In this document: in pieces, positions 42,578 to 51,618 of the stretch
Position numbering within the stretch: the first letter of the stretch is position 1
Layout: each line of letters begins with the position of its first letter
Assembly (NCBI GenBank): GCA_027021365.1
Contig: JALUUM010000024.1
Span: 62,001-126,000, forward strand
Source: Spirochaetales bacterium
GTDB taxonomy: Bacteria; Spirochaetota; Spirochaetia; SZUA-6
Length of the DNA: 64,000 nt
Reading direction: 5' to 3'
The notes under the pieces: model-generated
Databases searched by the model: none
Told to the model about the DNA's origin: nothing
What the model saw: the letters and a program-made list of their open reading frames with translations, nothing else
Position numbers and translations under genes: made by a program

Positions 42578-45003
42578 TTATCCCCTCCTTTCCCTTTCTC
42601 TCTCTGGTAGATTGCCTCTAACAGCCTGTCCTGGTTTAGGGGAAGATCATAGAGGTCTATTCCTATTGCATCTCTCACTGCATTTGCTATGGCAGGTGCA
42701 ACGGAGACAATACCGTGCTCTGCAAGTGGCCTTGCTCCAAAGGGACCGTCAGGTTGTGGTGTTTCTAAAAAGATTGTTACAAGTTCTTCGGGTGCATCTT
42801 CCGGTGTTGGTATCTTGTAATCGGTAAGACTTGCATTCCGTACCCTGCCATCTTCACCATAAACGAGGGTTTCATTCAGGGCAGCTCCCATCCCCTGGAC
42901 AACGGCCCCCTCTACCTGTCCCTTTGCCATGAGAGGATTGATTGCCTTTCCGATATCAAGAACCGTGACAAACTTCCTCACCCTTATTCTTCCCGTCTTC
43001 CGGTCCACGAGGACCTCAGCCGCCTGGCAGCCGAATGTCCATTCCGCGGCAAGTTCTCCCCTTCCCGTTTTCTTGTCGGGATATGTGAGACCGTGTGGAA
43101 CGACAGCCCCTGTTCCGATTACAGGACCTCCGATTGCATGACCATCGGGGAAAACGTAGCCCTTTGCAAGCTCTTTGAAATCTATGGATTCATTTCCGTA
43201 CCATACCTTTCCGTCCCTTACTTCCAATTCCGAAGGGGAAACATCAAATACCTTGGATGCGGTTTCCTTGAATTTATCAAGAACCGAAAGAGCCGCTTTT
43301 CTTACCGCACTTCCAGCCTTCCAGGTGGTGGAAGAGGCAACGGTCTGCCATTCGTACGGTGTCACTTCCGTATCAGCGGCGCGGTAATGCCTTACCTTTT
43401 CCACGGGAATACCGAGTGTTTCAGCGGCAATCTGAGAAAGTGCTGTTATGGAACCCTGTCCCATGTCTATCGATGAAACTAGCAGGTTGAATGTTCCGTC
43501 TTTGTTGGCCTTGATAATGGCAGAGGAACCTGCATTAGTTGCCATAACAGGTGATTTCATAAGAGGAGCTATTGCCCTTCCAACTGCAAAGCGTTCCTCT
43601 TCCTTCTTTGTTATAACGGGTATCGCCCTGCGGTCGAGGCCCTTTGAGGTGTTTTTTATTATTCTGACATTGTGATCTCTTGCAATCTCTTCCGTTTCTC
43701 TCTTTTCTTTTCCCAGGCCAATTTCATTTACTGCAATTTTTATGCTTGCCTCGAGGTTCCCGTTGGATTCCTTGATTATCTGGCCGAGATTGTTTTCCGA
43801 GCCGGGCTTTAAAATGTTCTTAAGGCGCAGTGCAACGGGATCTATTCCGAGCTCTCTTGCAGCGATGTCCATATGGCGTTCCGTTTGCCAGTGTGCTTCC
43901 GGATGCCCGTAGCCTCTGTAAGCGCCGACAAGGGGGGTGTTCGTATAGATTCCGTATGAATCGACATAAACATTCTCTATCTCGTACGGGCCGGTGGAGT
44001 TGTGACCGGCACCTGTTACGATATTTATGGCATAATCTCCATAGGCACCCCCAGCAAAGTGCATGGAGGCTTTGGCAGCTATCAATCTGCCATCCTTCTT
44101 GAATCCCATTTTGAGGGTTGAATAACATCCGCGTCCTATCAATGAACCGAAATACATCTCCTCTCTGGTGAGTATAAATTTTACCCATTTCCCGGGAAAG
44201 AATCGTGCAACATAGGCGGTGAGCGGCTCTATGGTCAGGTCTGATTTGCCACCGAATCCACCCCCGAGGTAGGGAACCGTTACCCTCACACTTGTACTCG
44301 GAAGGTTGAATACCCGTGAAAGCACCGAACGAACTATGAAGGGTGCCTGTGTGGATGAGTATATGTGCAGTTCGTTACCCTTTGACCATCTTGCAATCGC
44401 CCCGTGAGGTTCAATCTGCGCATGAGCGATATGCGGAAAACTGTAGTTTCGTTCGATTATTACATCGGCCTTCCTGAATCCTTCCTCTATATTCCCCTTT
44501 TCAACATGATAGTGATGAAAGATGTTTGTTCCGGGTTTCGGGTTGAAAGTGGGAAGATGAAAGTAGCTTCCAAGGTCCTCATGTATCAGTGGAGCCCCCT
44601 CTTTTATGGCATCCAGGGGGTTCAGCACGTGTGGCAATTCCTCGTACTCGATGCGTACAAGCCTGGCAGCTTTGATTGCGGCTTTCTCGGTTTCTGCAAC
44701 CACGGCAACTACAGGCTCACCAACGTAGCGAACCTTTCTGCGTGCAAGGGGCGGCTGGTCGTGAATACAGATACCGACAAGGAAATCTGCTTTTTCCCCC
44801 GTGATTATTCCGTAAACACCCTCTGCTTTCTCCGCTTCTTCCGTGTGGATCGATTTTATTATCCCGTGTGGTATTGTTGATCTTACGACCTTTACGTGGA
44901 GAGTACCCGGAAACTGGATATCAGCTATATATACTGCCTCTCCAGTTACCTTCTCCCGTGCATCGAATCGCGGGACACTCTTACCGACAGCTATTGTGCT
45001 CAT
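42574..45003 (-). CDS. Molybdenum hydroxylase large (molybdopterin) subunit
   Basis: An 809-residue catalytic subunit of the xanthine dehydrogenase family, hydroxylating a heterocycle or aldehyde at the Mo centre. N-terminal a/b hammerhead (GEAVYIADIQFPGTLHVKVV), cofactor-binding PYLGGGFGGKSDL and GAYRGYGHPEAH, and the C-terminal catalytic Glu in PLAEHGIVSVAPAIANAV are visible. ATG 45003 was chosen because GGAG lies 6 nt upstream; ATG 45015 and TTG 45036 are further upstream in frame. The neighbouring nucleotidase and divergent nucleoside transporter favour a purine or pyrimidine-base substrate, but other substrates such as nicotinate cannot be excluded. Confidence 0.92.
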   Translation of the reverse strand: MSTIAVGKSVPRFDAREKVTGEAVYIADIQFPGTLHVKVVRSTIPHGIIKSIHTEEAEKAEGVYGIITGEKADFLVGICIHDQPPLARRKVRYVGEPVVAVVAETEKAAIKAARLVRIEYEELPHVLNPLDAIKEGAPLIHEDLGSYFHLPTFNPKPGTNIFHHYHVEKGNIEEGFRKADVIIERNYSFPHIAHAQIEPHGAIARWSKGNELHIYSSTQAPFIVRSVLSRVFNLPSTSVRVTVPYLGGGFGGKSDLTIEPLTAYVARFFPGKWVKFILTREEMYFGSLIGRGCYSTLKMGFKKDGRLIAAKASMHFAGGAYGDYAINIVTGAGHNSTGPYEIENVYVDSYGIYTNTPLVGAYRGYGHPEAHWQTERHMDIAARELGIDPVALRLKNILKPGSENNLGQIIKESNGNLEASIKIAVNEIGLGKEKRETEEIARDHNVRIIKNTSKGLDRRAIPVITKKEEERFAVGRAIAPLMKSPVMATNAGSSAIIKANKDGTFNLLVSSIDMGQGSITALSQIAAETLGIPVEKVRHYRAADTEVTPYEWQTVASSTTWKAGSAVRKAALSVLDKFKETASKVFDVSPSELEVRDGKVWYGNESIDFKELAKGYVFPDGHAIGGPVIGTGAVVPHGLTYPDKKTGRGELAAEWTFGCQAAEVLVDRKTGRIRVRKFVTVLDIGKAINPLMAKGQVEGAVVQGMGAALNETLVYGEDGRVRNASLTDYKIPTPEDAPEELVTIFLETPQPDGPFGARPLAEHGIVSVAPAIANAVRDAIGIDLYDLPLNQDRLLEAIYQREKGKGGDK

Positions 45004-45066
45004 CTTTTTCTCCATTTCTAGGACTCTATGTTTCAAGTAATCCTACTTTTTTGCTAATGTATTTAA

Positions 45067-45095
45067 AAGTTAATCAACCCATACCGGATTGTCAA
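45067..45095 (-). promoter_or_regulatory. Candidate promoter of the hydroxylase operon
   Basis: On the minus strand a perfect TTGACA (45095-45090), a 17-nt spacer and TAACTT (45072-45067). The -10 is weak, which would fit a promoter that needs activation. Confidence 0.4.
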
Positions 45096-45147
45096 TTTTA
45101 AAATCCCTTTAATCCCTCTCTTGGCCGACTTTGGATGATTGTTACTC

Positions 45148-45168
45148 TTTTGAAACTATATTTCAAAA
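45148..45168. promoter_or_regulatory. Inverted repeat in the divergent control region (operator candidate)
   Basis: TTTTGAAA (45148-45155), a 5-nt spacer and TTTCAAAA (45161-45168) form an 8-bp inverted repeat 5 bases upstream of the -35 of the BMP-gene promoter and about 50 bases from the hydroxylase promoter. It is placed to control one or both divergent operons. No regulator gene is adjacent. Confidence 0.5.
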
Positions 45169-45173
45169 AATGT

Positions 45174-45202
45174 TTGACTACATCAGAGCAATACTATATA
45201 AT
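45174..45202 (+). promoter_or_regulatory. Strong sigma70-type promoter of the nucleoside transporter operon
   Basis: TTGACT (45174-45179), a 17-nt spacer and a perfect TATAAT (45197-45202), followed by AAGGAGG and the ATG at 45233. The predicted leader is about 25 nt. Confidence 0.8.
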
Positions 45203-45232
45203 GGATTTATAAAAAAAATCAAGGAGGTCAAT

Positions 45233-46246
45233 ATGAAACGCTTCTTACTCGTTCTGCTGGGAATATTGTTTCTCTTTAGCGTGAGCTTTGCAGGTGGCGC
45301 TAAGGAGGAAAAAGCAGCTAAACCGGCCGGTGAAAAACCCTTCAAACTGGCTGCTGTCTTCCAGACAGCCATTGAAGAGCCGTGGGACGGTGTAATTCAC
45401 CAGGCATGTCTTAAGGCCAAGAATGAGCTCGGGGTTGAGTACGAGTTTACCGAGAAGGTATCTGCAGCGGATTTCGAGAAGGTTCTGCGTGAGTATGCTG
45501 AAAGGGGATTCGATCTGATCGTGGGTGATGCTTTCCTTGCAGGTGAAGAACCCTCGAGGAGAGTGGCAAAGGACTATCCCGACATTGCATTTGCCTTCGG
45601 TTCGGAATTCGGACCGGCAGCGCCCAACTACTCAGTTTTTGACAACTGGATTCATGAGCCGGCATATCTCTGTGGTGTTATAGCAGGATCGATAACCAAG
45701 ACCAATACTCTTGGTGTCGTAGCTGCAATTCCTATCGGAGAGGTGAACAGGCTTGTCAACGCATTCAAGGCAGGGGCTCTCTCTGTGAACCCAAAGGTCA
45801 AAATGAAGATAGCCTTCATAGGGAGCTGGTTTGATCCTCCCAAGGCGAAAGAGGCTGCACTTGCCCAGATCGAGGCCGGAGCAGACCTGATTTATGCGGA
45901 GCGATTTGGAGTCTTTGAAGCCTGTAAGGAAAGGGGTGTACTTGCATTCGGAAATATGTCAGATCAGAACTCCCTTGCTCCGGATGTTGTCATAACTGGT
46001 CCCGTTTGGGATATGTATCCTACGATAAAGTACTCTATAGAGGCAGTGAAGAAGGGAGCCTGGGTTGCCATGGACTTAAGAGAATGGTCGATGATGGCCA
46101 AGGGCGGTGCCAAGCTTGCTCCATTCCATGGTTTCGAGAACAAGCTTCCCAAGGCAGTTCTTGACAAAGTCAAGGATCTCGAGACGAAGATCAAAAATGG
46201 TACTTTCAGGGTACCTATAGACGAAGAAACACCTGTTTCAGATTAA
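45233..46246 (+). CDS. BMP/PnrA-family nucleoside-binding protein
   Basis: A 337-residue extracytoplasmic binding protein of the basic membrane protein (BMP/PnrA) family. In spirochaetes and other bacteria such proteins bind purine nucleosides, or autoinducer-like sugars in related groups. The signal peptide ends VSFAGGAKEE, followed by a short charged linker; there is no lipobox Cys. The mature part has the family phrases EEPWDGVIHQ, FDLIVGDAF and YLCGVIAGS. ATG 45233 was chosen over an in-frame upstream codon because AAGGAGG precedes it. A strong hairpin follows before the ATPase gene. Confidence 0.93.
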   Translation: MKRFLLVLLGILFLFSVSFAGGAKEEKAAKPAGEKPFKLAAVFQTAIEEPWDGVIHQACLKAKNELGVEYEFTEKVSAADFEKVLREYAERGFDLIVGDAFLAGEEPSRRVAKDYPDIAFAFGSEFGPAAPNYSVFDNWIHEPAYLCGVIAGSITKTNTLGVVAAIPIGEVNRLVNAFKAGALSVNPKVKMKIAFIGSWFDPPKAKEAALAQIEAGADLIYAERFGVFEACKERGVLAFGNMSDQNSLAPDVVITGPVWDMYPTIKYSIEAVKKGAWVAMDLREWSMMAKGGAKLAPFHGFENKLPKAVLDKVKDLETKIKNGTFRVPIDEETPVSD

Positions 46247-46268
46247 TATTCTTGTCATTCATTTTTGA

Positions 46269-46304
46269 TACCGACGGCAATCTATTTGCCGTCGGTAATT
46301 TATT
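46269..46304 (+). terminator. Intra-operon hairpin after the BMP gene
   Basis: A perfect 12-bp stem (TACCGACGGCAA with TTGCCGTCGGTA), a 5-nt loop and an A/T-rich tail. Its position right after the binding-protein gene mirrors the hairpin of the peptide transporter. Confidence 0.85.
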
Positions 46305-46325
46305 CTTAACAGTGGATAGGGGATT

Positions 46326-47843
46326 ATGGAAGAGAAAACACCGGTAGTAGAAATGCGTTCGATCCGAAAGGAATTCCTCGATGTTGTAGCAAATAAGGAC
46401 ATAGATTTCAAGTTGTATCCCGGTGAGGTTTGTGCCCTTCTTGGTGAGAATGGTGCAGGAAAGACAACACTGATGAATATCCTCTTCGGTTACTATGCAA
46501 ACGACGGCGGAGAGATATTTATAAGAGGAGAGAAAGTTGAACTCTCCTCACCCAAGGATGCTATACTCAAGGGCATCGGGATGATCCATCAGCACTTTAC
46601 CCTTGTTCCATCCCAGACAGTTTTGGAAAATATCATTATCGGGGCAGAATCGGAAAAGGGTTTTTTCCTCGACTTGAACAGGGCAAGAGAAAGGGTGCTG
46701 GAACTTGAAGACAGGTTCGGGCTGAAAGTTGATCCCGATGCCAAGGTATGGACTCTCTCGGTCGGAGAACAGCAGAGAGTAGAGATACTGAAGGCTCTCT
46801 ACAGGGAAGTAGATATTCTGATAATGGATGAACCCACTGCGGTTCTTGCGCCGAAAGAGGTAGAAGATCTCTTTTCCACCCTCAAGTCACTGGTGGCTTC
46901 GGGGAAGTCCATCGTTTTCATCTCTCACAAGCTGCACGAGGTAATTGAGATATCAGACAGGATAGTCGTTTTGCGAAATGGCGAAGTCGTTGCAGAGAGG
47001 AAGACAAAGGATACAAACACCAAGGAACTTGCAAACTTGATGGTGGGAAGGGAAGTGCTTGAAAGGCTCAAGAAAAAGAAGGCAAAGGTTGGTGAACCTG
47101 TCCTGAGAGTTGAAGGACTCACCGTTCTGAATGACAAGGGTTTGGAAGCGGTAAAGGGCATAAGTCTTACCGTTCATGAACGTGAAGTGGTAGGAATAGC
47201 GGGTGTATCGGGTAATGGTCAGACAGAATTGGTCGAGGCTATTTTTGGTATTCGTGACTATGTCAGTGGTACCATAAGTGTAAGGGAGAGATCCTTGAAA
47301 ATGGGAAAGCCAGCCGAACGCGTGGAGGTTGGTATAGGAAGAATACCGGAGGACAGAATAGAAACAGGACTCCTGATGGATCTCACGATAAAGGAGAATC
47401 TGATTCTGGAGAATCATACCTCTCCCGAGTTCAGCAGGAATGGGTTGTTAAACCATGCAAGAATAAACGACTTCAGTGACAGGTTGATACGTGAATTCAG
47501 CATAAAGGCTTCGGGCCGTGAAACGATAACGAAGAGTCTTTCCGGCGGAAACCTGCAGAAGGTGATACTGGCACGGGAACTTTCCGGGAAACCTGGTGTC
47601 ATAATTGCCTCCCAGCCTACAAGGGGACTGGATGTAGGCGCAATGGAGTATATCCATAACAAGATACTGGAGGAGAAGGACAGGGGTGCTGCGGTACTCC
47701 TTATATCGGAAGATCTGGACGAGATTTTCGATCTCAGTGACAGAATAATTGTAATGTATGAAGGAAGGCTGATGGGTGAGGCTTCGGCTGAATCGGCTTC
47801 CAGAGAAAAAATCGGACTTTGGATGAGCGGGGTGGCTAAATGA
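46326..47843 (+). CDS. Nucleoside-type ABC transporter ATPase (two NBDs)
   Basis: A 505-residue ATPase with two nucleotide-binding halves, as in YufO/NupO and sugar importers. The first half has Walker A GENGAGKTT, the Q-loop HQHFTL, signature LSVGEQQRVEI and Walker B LIMDEP. The second has a degenerate Walker A (GVSGNGQTE), signature LSGGNLQKVIL and Walker B replaced by IASQPTRGLDV; this asymmetry is normal in the group. AGGGG lies upstream of the ATG. The next gene overlaps by 4 nt. Confidence 0.95.
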   Translation: MEEKTPVVEMRSIRKEFLDVVANKDIDFKLYPGEVCALLGENGAGKTTLMNILFGYYANDGGEIFIRGEKVELSSPKDAILKGIGMIHQHFTLVPSQTVLENIIIGAESEKGFFLDLNRARERVLELEDRFGLKVDPDAKVWTLSVGEQQRVEILKALYREVDILIMDEPTAVLAPKEVEDLFSTLKSLVASGKSIVFISHKLHEVIEISDRIVVLRNGEVVAERKTKDTNTKELANLMVGREVLERLKKKKAKVGEPVLRVEGLTVLNDKGLEAVKGISLTVHEREVVGIAGVSGNGQTELVEAIFGIRDYVSGTISVRERSLKMGKPAERVEVGIGRIPEDRIETGLLMDLTIKENLILENHTSPEFSRNGLLNHARINDFSDRLIREFSIKASGRETITKSLSGGNLQKVILARELSGKPGVIIASQPTRGLDVGAMEYIHNKILEEKDRGAAVLLISEDLDEIFDLSDRIIVMYEGRLMGEASAESASREKIGLWMSGVAK

Positions 47844-48901
47844 TATCTTTCAGAATAGTAAAACGAGCACCATTACCCAACTGGGCTAAGGTTGTTATTC
47901 CGATTATTGCAATACTCGTTACTCTAATCCTTTCTGCAATACCTATTCTCATTGCCAGGGGAAACCTCTGGAAATCCTACTATTACCTCTTTTACGGAGC
48001 CCTGGGAACGAGGTTTAACCTCCTTGAAACCTTTGTAAAGGCAAGTCCACTTACATTTACCGGGCTAGCAGTTGCCTTTGCCTTCAGAGCCAAGTTCTGG
48101 AACATCGGTGCTGAAGGACAGCTTCTTGCAGGGGCTATCGTTGCTACTTGGATCGGAATAAGTTTCAATGGTTTCTCGCCATTTGTCCTTATTCCTATCA
48201 TACTGATTGCAGGATTTATTGCCGGTGGTATCTGGGCTTCGATTCCTGCCTTACTGAAAACGAAGCTGCGTGCCGATGATGTCGTTACCACTCTTCTATT
48301 AAATTACGTAATGATCCACTTTATGGGTACATTACTCTTCGGCCCCTTACAACAGCCGGGTTCAAGCTGGCCAAGATCTCCCGAAATAGTTGAGGCAGCG
48401 AAGTACCCGATTCTCCTCGCACGTTCACGTTTTCACCTGGGTATCCCATTGGCTTTACTGGCAGTTATCGCCGTCTGGTTCATAAACAAGAAAACAGTTC
48501 TCGGTTACCAGACAAAGGCAGTGGGAGTAAACATCAGGGCTGCTCATTTTGGGGGTATAAATACTACCTCTGTAATTGTCAAAACTGCCCTCATATCGGG
48601 AGGATTGGCAGGGCTTGCAGGTGTCGGAGAGGTTTGCGGGATACAGTACCATCTTCTAATGGACCTTTCACCGGGGTACGGGTATTCCGGTATTGTGATA
48701 GCAATGCTGGGGAATCTCCACCCTGTGGGAGTCTTCTTCGCTGCTCTCTTTTTCAGTGTTATAATCGTGGGTGCTCAGTCGATGAGCAGAATGACAGGGG
48801 TACCTACATACATCGCAGAAGTTATACAGGGCCTGGCATTGATTGTCATGCTGATAGCTATTCTATTCACTGAATTCAAGATCAAGGTGGTGCGAAAGTG
48901 A
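47840..48901 (+). CDS. Nucleoside-type ABC transporter permease 1
   Basis: A 353-residue permease of the BPD_transp_2 family (YufP type), about ten hydrophobic helices. Conserved phrases include AFRAKFWNIGAEGQLLAGA, KLRADDVVTTLLLNYV and GYQTKAVGVNIRAA, with YGYSGIVIAMLGNLHPVGV near the end. It pairs with the next gene to form the channel. It overlaps both neighbours by 4 nt. Confidence 0.94.
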   Translation: MISFRIVKRAPLPNWAKVVIPIIAILVTLILSAIPILIARGNLWKSYYYLFYGALGTRFNLLETFVKASPLTFTGLAVAFAFRAKFWNIGAEGQLLAGAIVATWIGISFNGFSPFVLIPIILIAGFIAGGIWASIPALLKTKLRADDVVTTLLLNYVMIHFMGTLLFGPLQQPGSSWPRSPEIVEAAKYPILLARSRFHLGIPLALLAVIAVWFINKKTVLGYQTKAVGVNIRAAHFGGINTTSVIVKTALISGGLAGLAGVGEVCGIQYHLLMDLSPGYGYSGIVIAMLGNLHPVGVFFAALFFSVIIVGAQSMSRMTGVPTYIAEVIQGLALIVMLIAILFTEFKIKVVRK

Positions 48902-49848
48902 TAAGACAGATATTCGAGATTTCATTCATAACAGGTCTGCTGGGAGCCACAATGAGGATGGCGACTCCCATTATATTTGCAACCCTTGGCGAGATCATAA
49001 CTGAAAGGGCCGGGGTATTGAACCTTGGAATCGAAGGAACGATGCTCATGGGTGCGATGACAGGATTCCTCGTAACTATGAGCACAGGATCACTGTGGTT
49101 CGGTGTCTTGATGGCGGCTGTTGTCGGAATGCTGCTTGCCCTGTTGATGGCATTTCTGGCCGTTTATCTGGGTTTGAGCCAGCACGTCTCCGGCCTTGGC
49201 ATAACTCTTTTCGGTACGGGGCTAGCCATGTTCATATACCGGTTGCATTTCGGGTCTCCGACTGTTCCGCCCACTGTTCAGCCTTTCAAAGAGGTTGCAA
49301 TCCCCCTGTTGTCGAAGATTCCGATTCTCGGAGAGGGGATTTTCGTTCAGTATTCACTCACCTACATATCCTGGATCATGATACCGGTGGTTGCAATACT
49401 TCTGTATAAGACACACATAGGACTGAAGATACGTGTGGTAGGAGAAAATCCCTTTGCAGCAGATACCGTCGGAGTTAATGTAAATCTCACCAGAACCTTA
49501 AGCCTTGTGGCAGGTGGAGCATTTATGGGTGTAGGCGGAGCCTTTCTTACCCTTGCACATCAGAATATGTTCTTGATCGATGTTGTAGGGGGCCGCGGCT
49601 GGGTAAGCATTGCAATGGTAATTTTTGGAAACTGGGACCCGCTAAAAGGTGCACTCGGAGCCTTGCTCTTTGGATTTCTCGATGGATTCCAGCTTAGGCT
49701 GCAGGCGCTCGGTTTTCATATTCCCTTTCACCTGTTTCTCATGATACCATACCTGCTGACAATAATAGCACTTATAAGTGTATCGAGACGTGCCGTCATA
49801 CCGGCAGGTCTCTTGAAACCCTATAGGAGAGAAGAAAAGGGAGGTTAG
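48898..49848 (+). CDS. Nucleoside-type ABC transporter permease 2
   Basis: A 316-residue permease of the same family (YufQ type). Conserved phrases include ITERAGVLNLGIEGTMLMGA, GLGITLFGTGLAMFIYR and AADTVGVNVNLTRTL, with GRGWVSIAMVIFGNWDP in the late helices. It completes the importer: binding protein, ATPase and two permeases. It starts with GTG 48898 inside the upstream gene (4-nt overlap) and is followed 6 nt later by a lipoprotein gene. Confidence 0.94.
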   Translation: MIRQIFEISFITGLLGATMRMATPIIFATLGEIITERAGVLNLGIEGTMLMGAMTGFLVTMSTGSLWFGVLMAAVVGMLLALLMAFLAVYLGLSQHVSGLGITLFGTGLAMFIYRLHFGSPTVPPTVQPFKEVAIPLLSKIPILGEGIFVQYSLTYISWIMIPVVAILLYKTHIGLKIRVVGENPFAADTVGVNVNLTRTLSLVAGGAFMGVGGAFLTLAHQNMFLIDVVGGRGWVSIAMVIFGNWDPLKGALGALLFGFLDGFQLRLQALGFHIPFHLFLMIPYLLTIIALISVSRRAVIPAGLLKPYRREEKGG

Positions 49849-49854
49849 TAAAGT

Positions 49855-50226
49855 ATGAAAAGATTGATCCTATTGGCTACCTTGATTTCCTTCTTCCTCT
49901 TTGGTTGTGCGACTGAAAACGGTCTTTTCGGTTTTATAGCAACAACCGACTATGTGAAGAAAGAGATCGAAGCTCAGAAGAAGCAGACCGATACGGAAAT
50001 CAAGGCTGTAAAGAGTGATGTGGAGGAGATGAAAACCCTTACCAACAGGGTGAAGAATCTTCTCGACGAAGTTGAAAAGACGAAACAGACTACAGAGGAA
50101 CTTCAAAAGCTAGCAGACGCCCTGAAGCTGCGTCTGAATGATCTTCCAAGAGAAACACTCAAGCAGCTTGTTGATATACTGCAGATGTACCTCCAGGAGT
50201 CTGAAAAGGGAAAAGCAGCCAAGTAG
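49855..50226 (+). CDS. Small coiled-coil lipoprotein, unknown function
   Basis: A 123-residue protein with a lipoprotein signal: basic start, hydrophobic core and lipobox LFGC (Cys18). The mature part is a charged helical segment from about residue 32 to the end (heptad-like, Lys/Glu-rich), likely a coiled coil. I do not recognise a family. It follows the second permease after 6 nt, so it is probably part of the operon; it may stabilise or tether the transporter at the membrane. Its 3' end converges on the GNAT gene 41 nt away, with a weak hairpin (GAGGTG at 50238, CACCTC at 50258) between. Confidence 0.75.
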   Translation: MKRLILLATLISFFLFGCATENGLFGFIATTDYVKKEIEAQKKQTDTEIKAVKSDVEEMKTLTNRVKNLLDEVEKTKQTTEELQKLADALKLRLNDLPRETLKQLVDILQMYLQESEKGKAAK

Positions 50227-50266
50227 AAGTAAATAAAGAGGTGTATAGTTTGCAGGGCACCTCGAA

Positions 50267-51433
50267 TCAAAGGCTACATTGATATACTCTGTGAGTTTTA
50301 TATATTCGGCTTCCCAGTGTCTCCAAGTCTTTTAGCATCAAGGTTGTACTCTCTGCTATCTGTGTTAGGTCCGAGTAGAGGTATCTGAGGCCGGAGCTTT
50401 TCACTGTTTTTTCCAATTCATAGTACAGTAGGGCATTTCCACCGAGTTTCTGATACTTGGGGAGTATCCCTGCGCCATTGATGATAAGCCACTCTGTCTT
50501 TCGGGACTCTCTCATTATGTCTATCATCGAAAACAGGTTTAGTTTCCCCTTTGCCCTCTGAAGAGCAGCGGACAGGTCGGGAAAGGCAAAGAGGAAACCG
50601 GCTATCTCGTCTCTGTAGTAGAGAATCTTCATGAGTTCGGGTTTGGAAACCAGCAAAAGGTTGTTGGTAAGAAGTTTGATTTCTTTCGTCGTAAGGGGAC
50701 AAAAATCATCGTGGCTGGTAAAGGCTTCATTGTAAACCCTTCCTATGTCCTGCGCTATCTTCTTGAGTTCCGATTTTTTCCTGAACCTTGGAACCCTGAA
50801 TGTTCCTCGTTTCTTGGATATTTCAACTACCCTCCTTATTTTTTCCGGCACATGGTACTTCTTGTTGTCAAGGAGGGCGGAGTAGAAATCTTTGAGCTTT
50901 GAAAAGCCATTCGATTCAACCAGATTTTTATAGTAGGGAAAGTTGTAATTCATCATTGTCATTGCAGCCCTGTACTGAAAACCATCTATAAGGATTCCAC
51001 CTCCATTCATTGCGGAGAATCCCCTGGGGCCGACAACCCTGTTCAAACCTCTTTTCTTGGACCATTCCTTTATTCTGTCAAAGAGGGCTCTTGCCGCTTC
51101 TTCATCCTCGTAACAATCGAAAAAGTAGAAATGGGCCTCCCGCGTTGAGCGATAATTGTTGTACTGGTTGTTGTTGAAGACTGCAATTCGTCCTATCGTT
51201 TTCCCGTTGCGTCTTGCTATAAAAAAGTCTCCCTCTGAATGTTCGAAAAAGGGATGCCTACGTTCCAGTATTTCTGCAACCTCAGCCTTGAAAGGGGGAA
51301 CCCAGTAGCCGTTGTTCTCATACAGTTTGAAGGGAAGCTCTATGAATTCTTTCGCTCTCCCTGTCCTTCCGTTTTCCACCCTTTCTATTTCTACTTTGCC
51401 TTCCGTATAACCTTTTGATCGATTCTGTTCCAT
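50267..51433 (-). CDS. GNAT-family N-acetyltransferase-like protein
   Basis: A 388-residue protein that resembles the large GNAT-type proteins of the YghO group. The central part has YFFDCYEDEEAARALFDRI and GPRGFSAMNGGGILIDGF; the C-terminal GNAT-like half has an acetyl-CoA-loop-like GAGILPKYQKLGGNALLYYELE. The substrate is unknown. ATG 51433 was chosen because GGGGAAGAG precedes it; a TTG at 51463 is in frame upstream. On this strand a TTGACA near 51509 may be a -35. The gene is single between two plus-strand operons. Confidence 0.82.
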   Translation of the reverse strand: MEQNRSKGYTEGKVEIERVENGRTGRAKEFIELPFKLYENNGYWVPPFKAEVAEILERRHPFFEHSEGDFFIARRNGKTIGRIAVFNNNQYNNYRSTREAHFYFFDCYEDEEAARALFDRIKEWSKKRGLNRVVGPRGFSAMNGGGILIDGFQYRAAMTMMNYNFPYYKNLVESNGFSKLKDFYSALLDNKKYHVPEKIRRVVEISKKRGTFRVPRFRKKSELKKIAQDIGRVYNEAFTSHDDFCPLTTKEIKLLTNNLLLVSKPELMKILYYRDEIAGFLFAFPDLSAALQRAKGKLNLFSMIDIMRESRKTEWLIINGAGILPKYQKLGGNALLYYELEKTVKSSGLRYLYSDLTQIAESTTLMLKDLETLGSRIYKTHRVYQCSL

Positions 51434-51523
51434 TACTTCTCTTCCCCGTCCTTGCCTTTTCAAGATAAAGATAAGAGAAAGAATAGCACTGAAGTGATTG
51501 GTGTTGTCAAGTCTTATCCATGC

Positions 51524-51552
51524 TTGAGCTTTGTATCCATAAAGTTTAGTAT
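51524..51552 (+). promoter_or_regulatory. Candidate promoter of the catabolic cluster
   Basis: TTGAGC (51524-51529), a 17-nt spacer and TAGTAT (51547-51552) precede the TTG at 51619, with a leader of about 60 nt that contains the inverted bases ATCGA and TCGAT (near 51562-51581). Confidence 0.5.
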
Positions 51553-51618
51553 ATTGCTAAATCGATAATTTGATTTCGATGTCTTAATCGGAAAAGCAGA
51601 AAAACCGGAGGTCTTGAA

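Noticed and set aside
42574..45003. Selenocysteine in the molybdenum hydroxylase
   Set aside because: No in-frame TGA is found within the gene; the frame is continuous.
49855..50226. Mistaken call as a phage or conjugation gene because of its coiled coil
   Set aside because: Lipobox and position after the permeases support an operon lipoprotein; no mobile genes are near.
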